This document shows positions 26,146 through 34,048 of a DNA stretch of 64,000 bases, piece by piece. A model generated the notes under the pieces. That model had not been told where the DNA came from. It did no database searches and saw only the letters and a program-made list of their open reading frames with translations. A program made the translations under genes and the position numbers. Each line of letters opens with the position of its first letter. Position 1 is the stretch's first letter. Location: positions 1,550,001 to 1,614,000 of the forward strand of contig NZ_CP112880.1 in NCBI RefSeq assembly GCF_028747205.1, read 5' to 3'. The stretch comes from Streptomyces sp. CA-278952 (GTDB taxonomy: Bacteria > Actinomycetota > Actinomycetes > Streptomycetales > Streptomycetaceae).

Positions 26146-26768
26146 GGTGCGGGCCTCCCGGCGGCGAGCTGGGGCGGTGGCGGGGGTTCGGCGACCCGGG
26201 CGATCTCGTCGGGGGTGCCGAAGGCCCGTACGGTCAGTTCCTCGATCCGCCACACCTGGCGCCGGGCGGCTTCCAGCTCCTCGGGGCGGTCGGCGTCCAG
26301 GACGTGCAGGAAGACGGTGGCGGTGGCCCGGCGCACCTCGATGATGGATCCGCCGGGGACGTTGGAGACGGCGACGGCGGTGGCCGCGAGCATCAGATCG
26401 CTGCGGCAGCGCAGGGGCACCCCGATCACGGCGGCCCGGTGCGGAAGGCCCAGGAAGGTCTGCCGGGTGACCTTCACCCCGGAGGTGTACATGTCGTAGA
26501 GGAGGTAGCCGACCAGGCGCAGGATGCCCCAGAGGTGGAGCCGCAGTCCGAGGTCGACCCGGGGCAGCGGGAAGGCGAGGCAGACGGCGACCGAGACGAC
26601 CAGGCCGGTGAGGACGTTGGCCCAGGCGAGGGTGGACCAGAGCAGGACCCAGATGAGGGTGAGCCAGGCGATCAGCGGCAGGTCCAGCACACGGCGGCGG
26701 GAGCCGAGTTCGCAGCTCAGCGGCGGCAGATCGGCGTTGCGGAACGAGAGGCGCAGGATGCGTTTCAC
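26142..26768 (-). CDS. mrpE: Mrp Na+/H+ antiporter subunit E
   Basis: 208 residues. Two or three N-terminal helices and the conserved RLVGYLLYDMYTSGVKV, then a cytoplasmic part with SNVPGGSIIEVR and FLHVLDAD, are typical of MrpE/MnhE. The protein ends in a Pro-rich tail, making it somewhat longer than usual (about 160-170). Overlaps mrpD and mrpF by 4 bases. Confidence 0.92.
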   Translation of the reverse strand: MKRILRLSFRNADLPPLSCELGSRRRVLDLPLIAWLTLIWVLLWSTLAWANVLTGLVVSVAVCLAFPLPRVDLGLRLHLWGILRLVGYLLYDMYTSGVKVTRQTFLGLPHRAAVIGVPLRCRSDLMLAATAVAVSNVPGGSIIEVRRATATVFLHVLDADRPEELEAARRQVWRIEELTVRAFGTPDEIARVAEPPPPPQLAAGRPAP

Positions 26769-28417
26769 CGGCCCAGCACCTCCTGGACGTAAGGGGTCCG
26801 CTGGAGGATCTCGGCGGCCGTGCGGTCGGTGAAGGCGGTCAGCGGATCGGCGAACACCGTGAAGGCGAGGCCGATCGCGACGGTCGCCGCGGTGGCCGCG
26901 ACCATCGGGCGGGGCAGCCGGCTGGTGGTGATGACGGCCCGTCCGTGCAGGGTCGCGGCGACGGCCTGCCCCGCCGGCCGGTGGGCCGGGGCGATGCCCT
27001 CGTCACCGGTGCCGTGGATCCGGTCGGGGCCCGGGTCCGGGTCGTCGTCGCTGTCGTCGCCGGACTCCAGGACCGTGCCCGCGGCGGCCTGGCCGGGCGG
27101 AGCGGAGCGCCAGAAGGCCAGGTTCCAGACCTTGGCGACCACGTACAGCGTCAGCAGGCTGGTGGCCGCCGAGCCCGCGACCAGCAGCCAGGCCCAGCCG
27201 CCGCCGTCGGCGACGCCGGCGCGCATCAGCCCGAGCTTGCCGATGAAGCCGGACAGCGGGGGGATTCCGGCGAGGTTCATCGCGGGGACGAAGAACAGCA
27301 CGGCGAGCATCGGCGCGGCCCTGGCCAGACCGCCGAGCCGGGTCAGCTCCGTGGTGCCGCCCCGGCGTTCGATGAGCCCGGCGACGAGGAAGAGGGTCGT
27401 CTGGACGGTGATGTGGTGGGCGACGTACACGATGGCCCCGCCGTACGCCTCGCGGGTGGCGAGGCCGATCCCGAAGACCATGTAGCCGATGTGGCTGATC
27501 AGGGTGAAGGAGAGCAGCCGCTTCAGGTCGGTCTGGGCGACCGCGCCGAGGATGCCGATGACCATCGAGGCCAGCGCGATGGCCATCAGGAGGTCGCCGA
27601 GACGGTTGCCGGGGAAGAGCAGGGTCTCGGTGCGGAGCATGCAGTAGACGCCGACCTTGGTGAGCAGTCCGGCGAAGACGGCGGTCACGGGGGCCGGGGC
27701 CGTGGGGTAGGAGTCGGGGAGCCAGGCGGCGAGCGGGAAGACGGCTGCCTTGATCGCGAAGACGGTCAGCAGCAGCGCCTGGATCAGCGTCTGTACGCCG
27801 ATGGGGAGGTCGGCCAGCCGTCCCGCGAGCTGGCCGAAGTTGGCGGTGCCGGTGGCCGCGTACGTCATGGCGATGGCGGTGAGGAAGAGCATCGAGGAGA
27901 ACAGCGAGATGATCACGTAGGTGGAGCCCGCCCGCATCCGGGGTCCGGTGCCGCCGAGGGTGAGCAGGACGAAGCTGGCGACCAGCATGATCTCGAAGCC
28001 GACGTAGAGGTTGACGAGGTCGCCGGCGAGGAAGGTGCAGGAGACCCCGGCGACGAGGATCAGATAGGCGGGGTGGAAGACGGCGAGCGGGGTCTCCTTG
28101 TCCCGGTCGGTCATGCCCTGGCCGAGGGAGTAGACGAGCACGCAGAGCGTGATGGCCGAGGAGACCGTGAGCATCAGCCCGGACAGCCGGTCGGCGACCA
28201 GGGTGATCCCGAGCGGCGGGGCGAAGTCGCCGAGGTGGACGGAGAGCGGGCCCTGCCGGTCGGCGGCGATCATGAGGATCACCGAGAGTGCGAGCACGGC
28301 GGTCAGCACGGCGACGCTGATGAAGCGCTGGAAGCGCCCCAGGCGGGTGCCGAAGGCGAGGCTGAGACCGGTGGCGCACAGGGGCAGCAGCACGGGCAGC
28401 GGGACGAGCGCGTTCAT
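26765..28417 (-). CDS. mrpD: Mrp Na+/H+ antiporter subunit D
   Basis: 550 residues with about 14 membrane helices, homologous to NuoN-type complex I subunits. The proton-channel core (AAVFPLAAWLPDSYPTAPAPV, with its conserved Lys before it) and LLSFTLISHIGYM are clear. A loop near residues 460-500 is rich in Asp (DDSDDDPDPGPD), unlike most MrpD proteins. Start ATG 28417 overlaps the mrpC stop by 4 bases. Confidence 0.93.
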   Translation of the reverse strand: MNALVPLPVLLPLCATGLSLAFGTRLGRFQRFISVAVLTAVLALSVILMIAADRQGPLSVHLGDFAPPLGITLVADRLSGLMLTVSSAITLCVLVYSLGQGMTDRDKETPLAVFHPAYLILVAGVSCTFLAGDLVNLYVGFEIMLVASFVLLTLGGTGPRMRAGSTYVIISLFSSMLFLTAIAMTYAATGTANFGQLAGRLADLPIGVQTLIQALLLTVFAIKAAVFPLAAWLPDSYPTAPAPVTAVFAGLLTKVGVYCMLRTETLLFPGNRLGDLLMAIALASMVIGILGAVAQTDLKRLLSFTLISHIGYMVFGIGLATREAYGGAIVYVAHHITVQTTLFLVAGLIERRGGTTELTRLGGLARAAPMLAVLFFVPAMNLAGIPPLSGFIGKLGLMRAGVADGGGWAWLLVAGSAATSLLTLYVVAKVWNLAFWRSAPPGQAAAGTVLESGDDSDDDPDPGPDRIHGTGDEGIAPAHRPAGQAVAATLHGRAVITTSRLPRPMVAATAATVAIGLAFTVFADPLTAFTDRTAAEILQRTPYVQEVLGR

Positions 28418-29031
28418 CCGTCGGCTCCTCGGTCGCGGGGGTAGCGGTCGTCGGCCTTGGCGTCGCCGTCGCGTGCGTAGTCCTCCGGGTCCGCGCCCAG
28501 CACGTCGTTCCACAGGTTCCCCGAGGCGTCGCGGCCCCGGGCCTGGCGGGCGCGGTCGGCGCGGAGCCGGTCGCGGAGCCGGCGGCGCTCCTCCCGGTAA
28601 CGTTCGCGCTCCTTGGCGGTGGGCTCGGCCCCCGACCGGAACTGTTCGCGCAACTGGGCGCGTTCGCCGAGGACTTCGGCGCGCAGCACGACGCGGCGGT
28701 CCTCCAGGTCGTCGTGGACCTCGTCGGTGCCGGTGATCTGGTGGCTGCGGTAGGCCATGGCCAGCAGGAAGGCGGTGGTGGCCAGGGTGATGACGATGGC
28801 GGTCAGCGCGATGGCCTGGGGCAGCGGGTCGGTGACCCGGCTCAGGGACACCCCGTAGAGCAGGGGTGCGGCGCCGGCCCGGCCGGTGGAGGAGAGGACC
28901 AGCAGGTTGATGCCGTTGCCGAGGATGACGGCGCCGAGCAGGATGCGGGTCAGCGGACGGGTGAGCATGAGGATGCCGCCGACGGCGCAGAGCACGACGG
29001 CGGTGGTGAGGAGCGAGGCGCTGACGATCAT
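28414..29031 (-). CDS. mrpC: Mrp Na+/H+ antiporter subunit C with long charged tail
   Basis: 205 residues. The first 105 are MrpC/NuoK-like, three helices with LLGAVILGNGINLLVLSS and DPLPQAIALTAIVI. MrpC is normally about 110-125 residues; here an extra 90-residue hydrophilic tail rich in Arg, Glu and Asp (probably coiled coil, REERRRLRDRLRADRAR) is added. The tail would be cytoplasmic. Overlaps mrpA and mrpD by 4 bases. Confidence 0.9.
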   Translation of the reverse strand: MIVSASLLTTAVVLCAVGGILMLTRPLTRILLGAVILGNGINLLVLSSTGRAGAAPLLYGVSLSRVTDPLPQAIALTAIVITLATTAFLLAMAYRSHQITGTDEVHDDLEDRRVVLRAEVLGERAQLREQFRSGAEPTAKERERYREERRRLRDRLRADRARQARGRDASGNLWNDVLGADPEDYARDGDAKADDRYPRDRGADG

Positions 29032-31931
29032 CGGGGGGAGCCTCCCGCCTCGGGGCCGCCTTCGGGGGCGAGGACGCCCGCCGCCCGTTCGATCTGCCGG
29101 TCGACCTTGGCGCCGAGGGCCCGCACGATGTCCAGGACGACGCCGAGGACCAGCAGGTAGACGCCGAAGTCGAAGAGGACCGAGGTGCTCAGGTGGTATG
29201 CGCCGAAGACCGGCAGGTGGCCGTAGTACGTGAAGGCGTGCAGGACGGTGCCGTCGGCGAGTCCGAGGAGGCCCACGCCGGTGGAGATGAAGAGGCCGAG
29301 CCCGGTGAAGAGCCCTGGTTGCAGGGGGGCCGCCTGGGCCAGTTCGAAGCGGCCGCCCGCCAGGTAGCGGGTGATCAGGGCGAGTCCGGCCACGAGTCCG
29401 GCGACGAACCCGCCGCCGGGCAGGGACTCGGCGCAGAACAGCAGATAGACCGAGAGCACGAGGATCGGGTGGAACAGCAGCCGGGCCACCACTTCGAAGA
29501 CGATCGAGCGGTGCTCGGGGGCGAGGGTGGCTCCGGCGGCCAGCCAGCCGCGTTCGGGGGCCGCGTCGTCGCCCTGCGGCAGTCTGGAGGCGTGGTGCGC
29601 CGACAGCGACCAGGCGGTGCGGCCCCGCAACTCCTCCTGGACCATGGTGCCTTCGCTGCGGCGGTGCAGGTAGATGAGGCTGGTGACGCCGATCGCGGCG
29701 GCGGCGAGCACGGCGGACTCCCCCATCGTGTCCCAGGCGCGCAGGTCGACGAGGATGGTGGCCACGACGTCCTTGAGCCCGTGGTCGGCGACCTCCTGGA
29801 CCATGGCGGCGCCGGCCGGTTCGGCGGTGCGCGCGGCGGCGGCGACCCACATGCCGACGCCGACGGTGGCGGCCGCCGCGAGGGCCATCGGGATGCGGGC
29901 GGCCCGCCGCCAGGTGCTGACGGTCTCGTGGAAGTGGACGGGCATCCGGCGCAGGACCAGCACGAAGACGATCATCGAGACGGTCTCGACGCAGAACTGG
30001 GTGAGCGCCAGGTCGGGCGCTCCCTGGACGACGAAGAGCAGGGCTGCGCCGTAACCGGTGAGGCCGGCCAGGACGACGGCCTTCATGCGCCGGCGCACCG
30101 TCAGGCAGAGCAGGGCGGCGGCGCAGGTCAGGGTGGCGACCGCGCCCTGGAGCGGGTTGTCCCAGAGCCGGGGGCGCACCGCCCCGACCCAGGGGGTGTC
30201 GACCACGAGGACGGTGAGCTGTCCGGCGAGCATGACGAGGAGGGTGGTGGCGAGGTACACGGAGAGGGAGCCGCGCTGGATGAAGCCGGTGACCTGGAGG
30301 GCGAGACGTTCCTGCCCGAGCAGCAGATGGCCGAAGACGCTGTCGGCGGTGGGCCAGGCGATCCGGCGGGAGAGCCGGGTGACGTGGGCGCGGCCGAGGA
30401 AGAGCACGGCGCCGGCGGCCCAGGCGAGGGCCGACAGGAGCAGCGCGGTACCGAACCCGTGCCAGAGGGCGAGGTGGTACGGCTTCCCCTCGGCCGGGAA
30501 CGTGTCGGCGTACGCGCCCAGCAGCCGGTCGGTCCAGCCGACGCCGGGGCCGAGGACCAGGCCGAGGGCCGCGAGCAGGGCGGGCGGGGCGAGGAAGGCC
30601 CACCCGACGCGGTGGACGGGGGTGTCGGGGACCCCGGGCTTGCGGGCGAACGCGCCCCAGACGAACCGCAGGCTGTAGGCGGTGGTCAGCGCGGACCCGG
30701 CGACGACGACGGCCAGCGCCCACCGGTCGGCGGCGGAGCCGTGCAGCAGCGCCTCGAACGCGGCCTCCTTCGCGGCGAAGCCGAGCAGCGGCGGGAGGGC
30801 GGCCATGGAGGCGGCGGCGAGGGCGCCGACGCCGGCGACGTACGGCAGGGAGCGGCCGACGCCGGACAGTTCGCGCAGGTCACGGGTGCCGGCGGCATGG
30901 TCGACGATGCCGGTGACGAGGAACAGCGGGGCCTTGAAGAGGGCGTGCCCGAGGATCAGCGCCGCGGCGGCCAGCGCGGCGTCGCGATTGCCGGTCCCGG
31001 CGAGCAGGATGAGGAACCCGAGTTGGCTGACGGTCCCGTAGGCGAGGACGAGCTTGAGGTCGTTCAGGCGCAGCGCGCGCCAGCCGCCGAGCAGCATGGT
31101 CGCGCCGCCGAGGACGAGCACGACGGGTTTCCAGACGGGGACGTCGGCGAAGGCGGGGGCGAGCCGGGCGACCAGGTAGACGCCGGCCTTGACCATCGCG
31201 GCGGCGTGCAGATAGGCGCTGACGGGGGTCGGAGCGGCCATGGCGTTCGGCAGCCACATGGAGAACGGCCAGATCGCGGACTTCGACAGGGCCCCGCACA
31301 GCACGAGGACGACGGCGACGGACACGGCGAGGGTCGTCTCGGGCGGGTCGGCGACGATCGCGGAGATCCGGTACGTACCGGCGGCCTGACCGAGGATCAG
31401 GAAGCCGACGAGCATGGCGAGGCCGCCGAACGTGGTGACGACGAGGGCCTGGAGGGCGGAGCGGCGGCTGTGCCGGTGTTCGCTGCCGTGGCCGATCAGC
31501 AGGTAGGAGAAGACCGTGGTCAGTTCCCAGAACACATAGAGCGTGATCAGGTCGTCGGCGAGGACGAGGGCGAGCATCGCGCCCGCGAAGGCGAGGAGAT
31601 TCCCCGCGAAGCGGCCCAGCTGCGGGGTGTCGTCCGTGAAGTAGGAGGCGCAGTAGAGCAGAACGAGCGCGCCGACCCCGGCGGCGAGCAGCACCATCAG
31701 TTCGGCCAGCGCGTCCAGGCGCAGGTCGAGGGCGACGCCGTAGTCCGGGATCCACTGCCAGGACCAGGTGTCCGCGCCCGAGGACGCTACGGTGCTCCAG
31801 CGGGTGAGGGCCCAGACGGTGGCCGCCGCCGGGGGCAGGGCCAGCACGACGAAGGCCCGTCGGCCGAGCCGGTGCACCAGCGGGCCCGCGCAGGCCGCGA
31901 GCGCGAAGTGGGCGACGATGAGCGCGATCAC
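29028..31931 (-). CDS. mrpA: Mrp Na+/H+ antiporter subunit A fused to subunit B
   Basis: 967 residues. The first about 650 are MrpA/NuoL-like with the channel motifs KSAIWPFSMWLPNAMAAPTPVSAYLHAAAMVKAG; a middle MbhD/MbhE-like part (GAPDLALTQFCVETVSM) follows; the last about 170 are MrpB-like (SLPGGGFVAGLVAGLAL). Thus A and B are one polypeptide and no separate mrpB exists. With C-G it forms an antiporter that exchanges Na+ for H+ and supports salt and alkali tolerance. The predicted start is GTG 31931, without a good Shine-Dalgarno. Confidence 0.92.
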   Translation of the reverse strand: MIALIVAHFALAACAGPLVHRLGRRAFVVLALPPAAATVWALTRWSTVASSGADTWSWQWIPDYGVALDLRLDALAELMVLLAAGVGALVLLYCASYFTDDTPQLGRFAGNLLAFAGAMLALVLADDLITLYVFWELTTVFSYLLIGHGSEHRHSRRSALQALVVTTFGGLAMLVGFLILGQAAGTYRISAIVADPPETTLAVSVAVVLVLCGALSKSAIWPFSMWLPNAMAAPTPVSAYLHAAAMVKAGVYLVARLAPAFADVPVWKPVVLVLGGATMLLGGWRALRLNDLKLVLAYGTVSQLGFLILLAGTGNRDAALAAAALILGHALFKAPLFLVTGIVDHAAGTRDLRELSGVGRSLPYVAGVGALAAASMAALPPLLGFAAKEAAFEALLHGSAADRWALAVVVAGSALTTAYSLRFVWGAFARKPGVPDTPVHRVGWAFLAPPALLAALGLVLGPGVGWTDRLLGAYADTFPAEGKPYHLALWHGFGTALLLSALAWAAGAVLFLGRAHVTRLSRRIAWPTADSVFGHLLLGQERLALQVTGFIQRGSLSVYLATTLLVMLAGQLTVLVVDTPWVGAVRPRLWDNPLQGAVATLTCAAALLCLTVRRRMKAVVLAGLTGYGAALLFVVQGAPDLALTQFCVETVSMIVFVLVLRRMPVHFHETVSTWRRAARIPMALAAAATVGVGMWVAAAARTAEPAGAAMVQEVADHGLKDVVATILVDLRAWDTMGESAVLAAAAIGVTSLIYLHRRSEGTMVQEELRGRTAWSLSAHHASRLPQGDDAAPERGWLAAGATLAPEHRSIVFEVVARLLFHPILVLSVYLLFCAESLPGGGFVAGLVAGLALITRYLAGGRFELAQAAPLQPGLFTGLGLFISTGVGLLGLADGTVLHAFTYYGHLPVFGAYHLSTSVLFDFGVYLLVLGVVLDIVRALGAKVDRQIERAAGVLAPEGGPEAGGSPR

Positions 31932-31965
31932 CGAGGGGTGTCCGGTTCGGGCGGCGGAGCATCCT

Positions 31966-31998
31966 GAATAAAGGGCACTAAATACAGATATATCCCTC
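31966..31998 (-). promoter_or_regulatory. AT-rich island upstream of the Mrp operon, probable promoter
   Basis: About 33 bases rich in A and T (GAATAAAGGGCACTAAATAC then AGATATATCC on the plus strand) lie 35 bases before the mrpA start in a sequence otherwise over 70% GC. Read on the minus strand, CAGGAT or TTTATT could serve as a -10. I cannot fix the exact promoter elements. Confidence 0.45.
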
Positions 31999-32024
31999 AG
32001 GCCGATTCACCCGACCGGCGCGCC

Positions 32025-32059
32025 GCGCGCCTCCCGGCCGCTGTCTCCGGGAGGGGCGC
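32025..32059 (-). terminator. Hairpin downstream of ridA and the CDGSH-like frame
   Basis: CCTCCCGG (32030-32037) and CCGGGAGG (32047-32054) form an 8-bp stem with a 9-base loop, lengthened by 4 more pairs after one mismatch. It directly follows the short CDGSH-like frame and probably ends the acyl-CoA dehydrogenase-ridA transcript. Confidence 0.65.
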
Positions 32060-32060
32060 C

Positions 32061-32138
32061 TCAGCCGTGTCCGGCGCAGGGTCCGCCGTGATCGCAGTAC
32101 GGCGTGTTGCCGGTGGCGCCGCAGCCGCAGAGCGTCAC
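32061..32138 (-). pseudogene. CDGSH-like iron-sulfur peptide in frame after the ridA stop
   Basis: After the ridA TGA (32184-32186) the same frame stays open for 40 codons and ends VTLCGCGATGNTPYCDHGG then PCAGHG. This fits the CDGSH pattern CxCxx(S/T)xxxPxCD, but the fourth ligand (His three residues after Asp) is replaced by Gly, with a His and a Cys close by. The coordinates given start at the first GTG; there is no ATG. It may be a decayed CDGSH gene, a small independent peptide, or a tail reached by stop-codon readthrough. It has no Shine-Dalgarno that I can see. Confidence 0.45.
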
Positions 32139-32183
32139 CCGGGTCTCGTGGCGCGGTGCCGAGCCGCTGCTCGGGCGCCGGCC

Positions 32184-32585
32184 TCACGGCAGGACCGCGA
32201 CCCCGTCGATCTCGATCATCGCCTGCTCGTCCCAGAGCCGGGCCACCCCGATGACGGCCATCGCCGGGTAGTCGCGTCCCGCGAGCCTGCGCCAGATCCG
32301 GCCCAGTTCGGGGGCGTGGGAGCGGTAGTCGGCGATGTCCGTGGCGTAGACGGTGACCCGGGCGAGGTCGGCGGGGGCGCCGCCGGCGGCGTGGAGAGCG
32401 GTGAGCAGATTGCCCAGGGCGACGGTGAACTGGTCGGGCAGGGTGGCCCCGACGACCTTTCCGTCCGGGTCGAGTGCGGTCTGCCCGGCGAGGAAGACCA
32501 GGTGCCCGCCGGTGGCGACGACCGCGTGGCTGAAGCCGGTGGGCGGGGAGAGTTCGGCCGGGTTGATCCGGTGGGACGGACTCAT
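32184..32585 (-). CDS. RidA/YjgF-family enamine/imine deaminase
   Basis: 133 residues. INPAELSPPTGFSHAVVATGG, FLAGQTALDPDGKVVG, VTVYATDIADY and the final IEIDGVAVLP are RidA-family sequence; however the catalytic-type Arg normally seen in the xxGxxR region must be the one in VGVARLWDE. RidA proteins hydrolyse reactive enamines and imines. Position behind an acyl-CoA dehydrogenase (ATGA overlap) and inside a 2-aminobenzoyl-CoA-type cluster suggests that it helps remove the amino group from ring-reduction products. Confidence 0.87.
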   Translation of the reverse strand: MSPSHRINPAELSPPTGFSHAVVATGGHLVFLAGQTALDPDGKVVGATLPDQFTVALGNLLTALHAAGGAPADLARVTVYATDIADYRSHAPELGRIWRRLAGRDYPAMAVIGVARLWDEQAMIEIDGVAVLP

Positions 32586-33883
32586 GCGGGCGGCTCCTGG
32601 GTGAGGCCCGCGGGCTCCACGGGCTCCTGAGTGCGGCCCGCGGGCTCCACGCACTCCTGGGCGGCGGGCTGCCGGGAGAGAGGCTGCTGGGCGAGGGGTT
32701 GCTGGGCGAGGGGCTGGTCGAGGGACCACTCGGCACGGGGCTGCTGGGCGGGGGACTCGGACCGCTCGGCGCCGTTCGCGTACAGCTCCTTGGCGATGAT
32801 GGTGCGCTGCACCTCGCTCGCGCCCTCGTAGATCCGCGGCGCGCGGACCTCGCGGTAGAGGTGTTCGAGCAGATGGCCCCGGCGCAGGGCGCGGGCGCCG
32901 TGCAGCTGGACGGCGGCGTCGACGACGTACTGCGCGGTCTCGGTGGCGTACAGCTTGGCCATCGCCGCCCGGCGCGGCACGCCGCTCTCCCCCGCGTCGT
33001 ACGCGGCGGCCGCCGCGTACACCAGGAGGCGGGCGGCCTCGGTGCGGGTGGCCATCTCCGCGACCTGGTGCGAGACGGCCTGGAGGTCGCTCAGCGGGCC
33101 GCCGAACGCGGTGCGGTGGGCGGTGTGGTCCAGGGTCGCGTCCAGGGCGGCGCGGGCCATCCCCACGGCGAACGCCCCGACGCTGGGCCGGAAGAGGTTG
33201 AGGGTGTTCATCGCGACGCGGAAGCCCCGGTCGGGCTCGCCGAGCACGTCGTCCGCGGTGACCGGTACGCCGTTGAACTCCAGGGTCCCGATGGGGTGCG
33301 GGGAGAGCATGTCGAGGGCGGCGCCGGTGAGTCCGGGGCGGTCGGACGGGACCAGGAACGCGGTGATGCCGCGAGACCCCGCCCCGGGCGTCGTCCGGGC
33401 GAAGACCACCGCGAAGTCGGCCTCGGGGGCGTTGGAGATCCAGCACTTCTCGCCGGTGAGCGCCCATCCCGCCGGGGTGTGTTCGGCGGCCAGGCTCAGG
33501 GCCGCCGCGTCGGAACCCGCACCCGGCTCGCTCAGCGCGAAGGCGGCGACGGCCCGCCCGGCCCGCACCTCGGGGAGCCAGCGCTCGCGGTGGGCGGCGG
33601 TGCCGGCCTGGACGATCGGGGTGGTGCCGAGGCCCTGGAGGGCGAGGGCGGTCTCGGCCTCGGTGCAGCCCCGGGCCAGGGACTCGCGCAGCAGGCACAG
33701 GTCCAGCGCCCCGGAGCCCAGCATCCGGCCGAGGAGGCCCAGCTCGCCGAGAGCGGCCAGCAGTGGGCGGTTGACGCGCCCGGGCTCCCCCTTCTCCGCC
33801 AGCGGGCGCAGCTCCTGTGCGGCAAGGGTGCGGAGCTCCTCGCACCAGGCGATGTGTTCTGGTTCGAGGGAGAATGCCGTCAT
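32582..33883 (-). CDS. Acyl-CoA dehydrogenase with repetitive C-terminal tail
   Basis: 433 residues. FALSEPGAGSDAAAL and CWISNAPEADFAVVFA are flavin-binding motifs; QLHGARALRRGHLLEHLYREVRA-like sequence and RIYEGASEVQR contain the conserved C-terminal site with the catalytic Glu. The enzyme oxidises an acyl-CoA to the 2,3-enoyl-CoA. The last 50 residues are not part of the fold; they consist of PLAQQ and VEPAGxTQEP repeats. Start 33883 has GAGAGG 7 bases upstream. It heads the minus-strand operon with ridA, read from a promoter at 33978-34005. Confidence 0.9.
   Translation of the reverse strand: MTAFSLEPEHIAWCEELRTLAAQELRPLAEKGEPGRVNRPLLAALGELGLLGRMLGSGALDLCLLRESLARGCTEAETALALQGLGTTPIVQAGTAAHRERWLPEVRAGRAVAAFALSEPGAGSDAAALSLAAEHTPAGWALTGEKCWISNAPEADFAVVFARTTPGAGSRGITAFLVPSDRPGLTGAALDMLSPHPIGTLEFNGVPVTADDVLGEPDRGFRVAMNTLNLFRPSVGAFAVGMARAALDATLDHTAHRTAFGGPLSDLQAVSHQVAEMATRTEAARLLVYAAAAAYDAGESGVPRRAAMAKLYATETAQYVVDAAVQLHGARALRRGHLLEHLYREVRAPRIYEGASEVQRTIIAKELYANGAERSESPAQQPRAEWSLDQPLAQQPLAQQPLSRQPAAQECVEPAGRTQEPVEPAGLTQEPPA
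32605..32715 (-). repeat. Tandem repeats encoding the acyl-CoA dehydrogenase tail
   Basis: GGCCCGCGGGCTCCACG occurs at 32605-32621 and 32635-32651 (30-base period), and a 15-base unit GCTGCTGGGCGAGGG/GTTGCTGGGCGAGGG follows near 32681-32710. Both keep the reading frame and give the Pro/Gln/Glu-rich repeats at the protein end. Confidence 0.75.
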
Positions 33884-33889
33884 GGCGGC

Positions 33890-33976
33890 GCCTCTCTTGT
33901 CGCGTCGTGTCCCGTCGTGTCGCGTGCCCTGTCGCGTCGCATGGCATCACGTCGCATCGCATCGCATCGCACGTCA
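33890..33976 (-). repeat. Degenerate GCGAC/GATGC pentamer repeat filling the acyl-CoA dehydrogenase leader
   Basis: On the plus strand this is a run of GTCGC, GTCGT and ATCGC pentamers, including three consecutive ATCGC units around 33955-33970. It occupies nearly the whole predicted 5' leader (about 88 bases) between the minus-strand promoter and the start at 33883. No coding frame is evident. Confidence 0.7.
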
Positions 33977-33977
33977 T

Positions 33978-34021
33978 GTCTTATCGCGGACCGTTGACTA
34001 CCGTCACCCAAACGATACGCT
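33978..34021. promoter_or_regulatory. Divergent promoter with shared operator, copy A
   Basis: TTGAC-TACC-GTCAC (33994-34007) is a palindrome with one arm mismatch. On the plus strand it supplies the -35 TTGACT (33994-33999), with -10 TACGCT at 34016-34021, for the CoA ligase. On the minus strand it supplies -35 TGACGG, followed 17 bases later by -10 TAAGAC (33978-33983), for the acyl-CoA dehydrogenase. CGATACG (34013-34019) lies beside it. The same palindrome, the same minus-strand -35 and spacing, and CGATACG occur at 41194-41237. The likely binder is the PaaX-type regulator encoded nearby. Confidence 0.72.
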
Positions 34022-34048
34022 CCAGAGGCGACAAGGGGGCGATCCTTC

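Noticed and set aside
29193..31967. 924-codon open frame antisense to mrpA
   Set aside because: Gly/Glu/Asp-rich shadow of the mrpA codons, with no domain or ribosome site.
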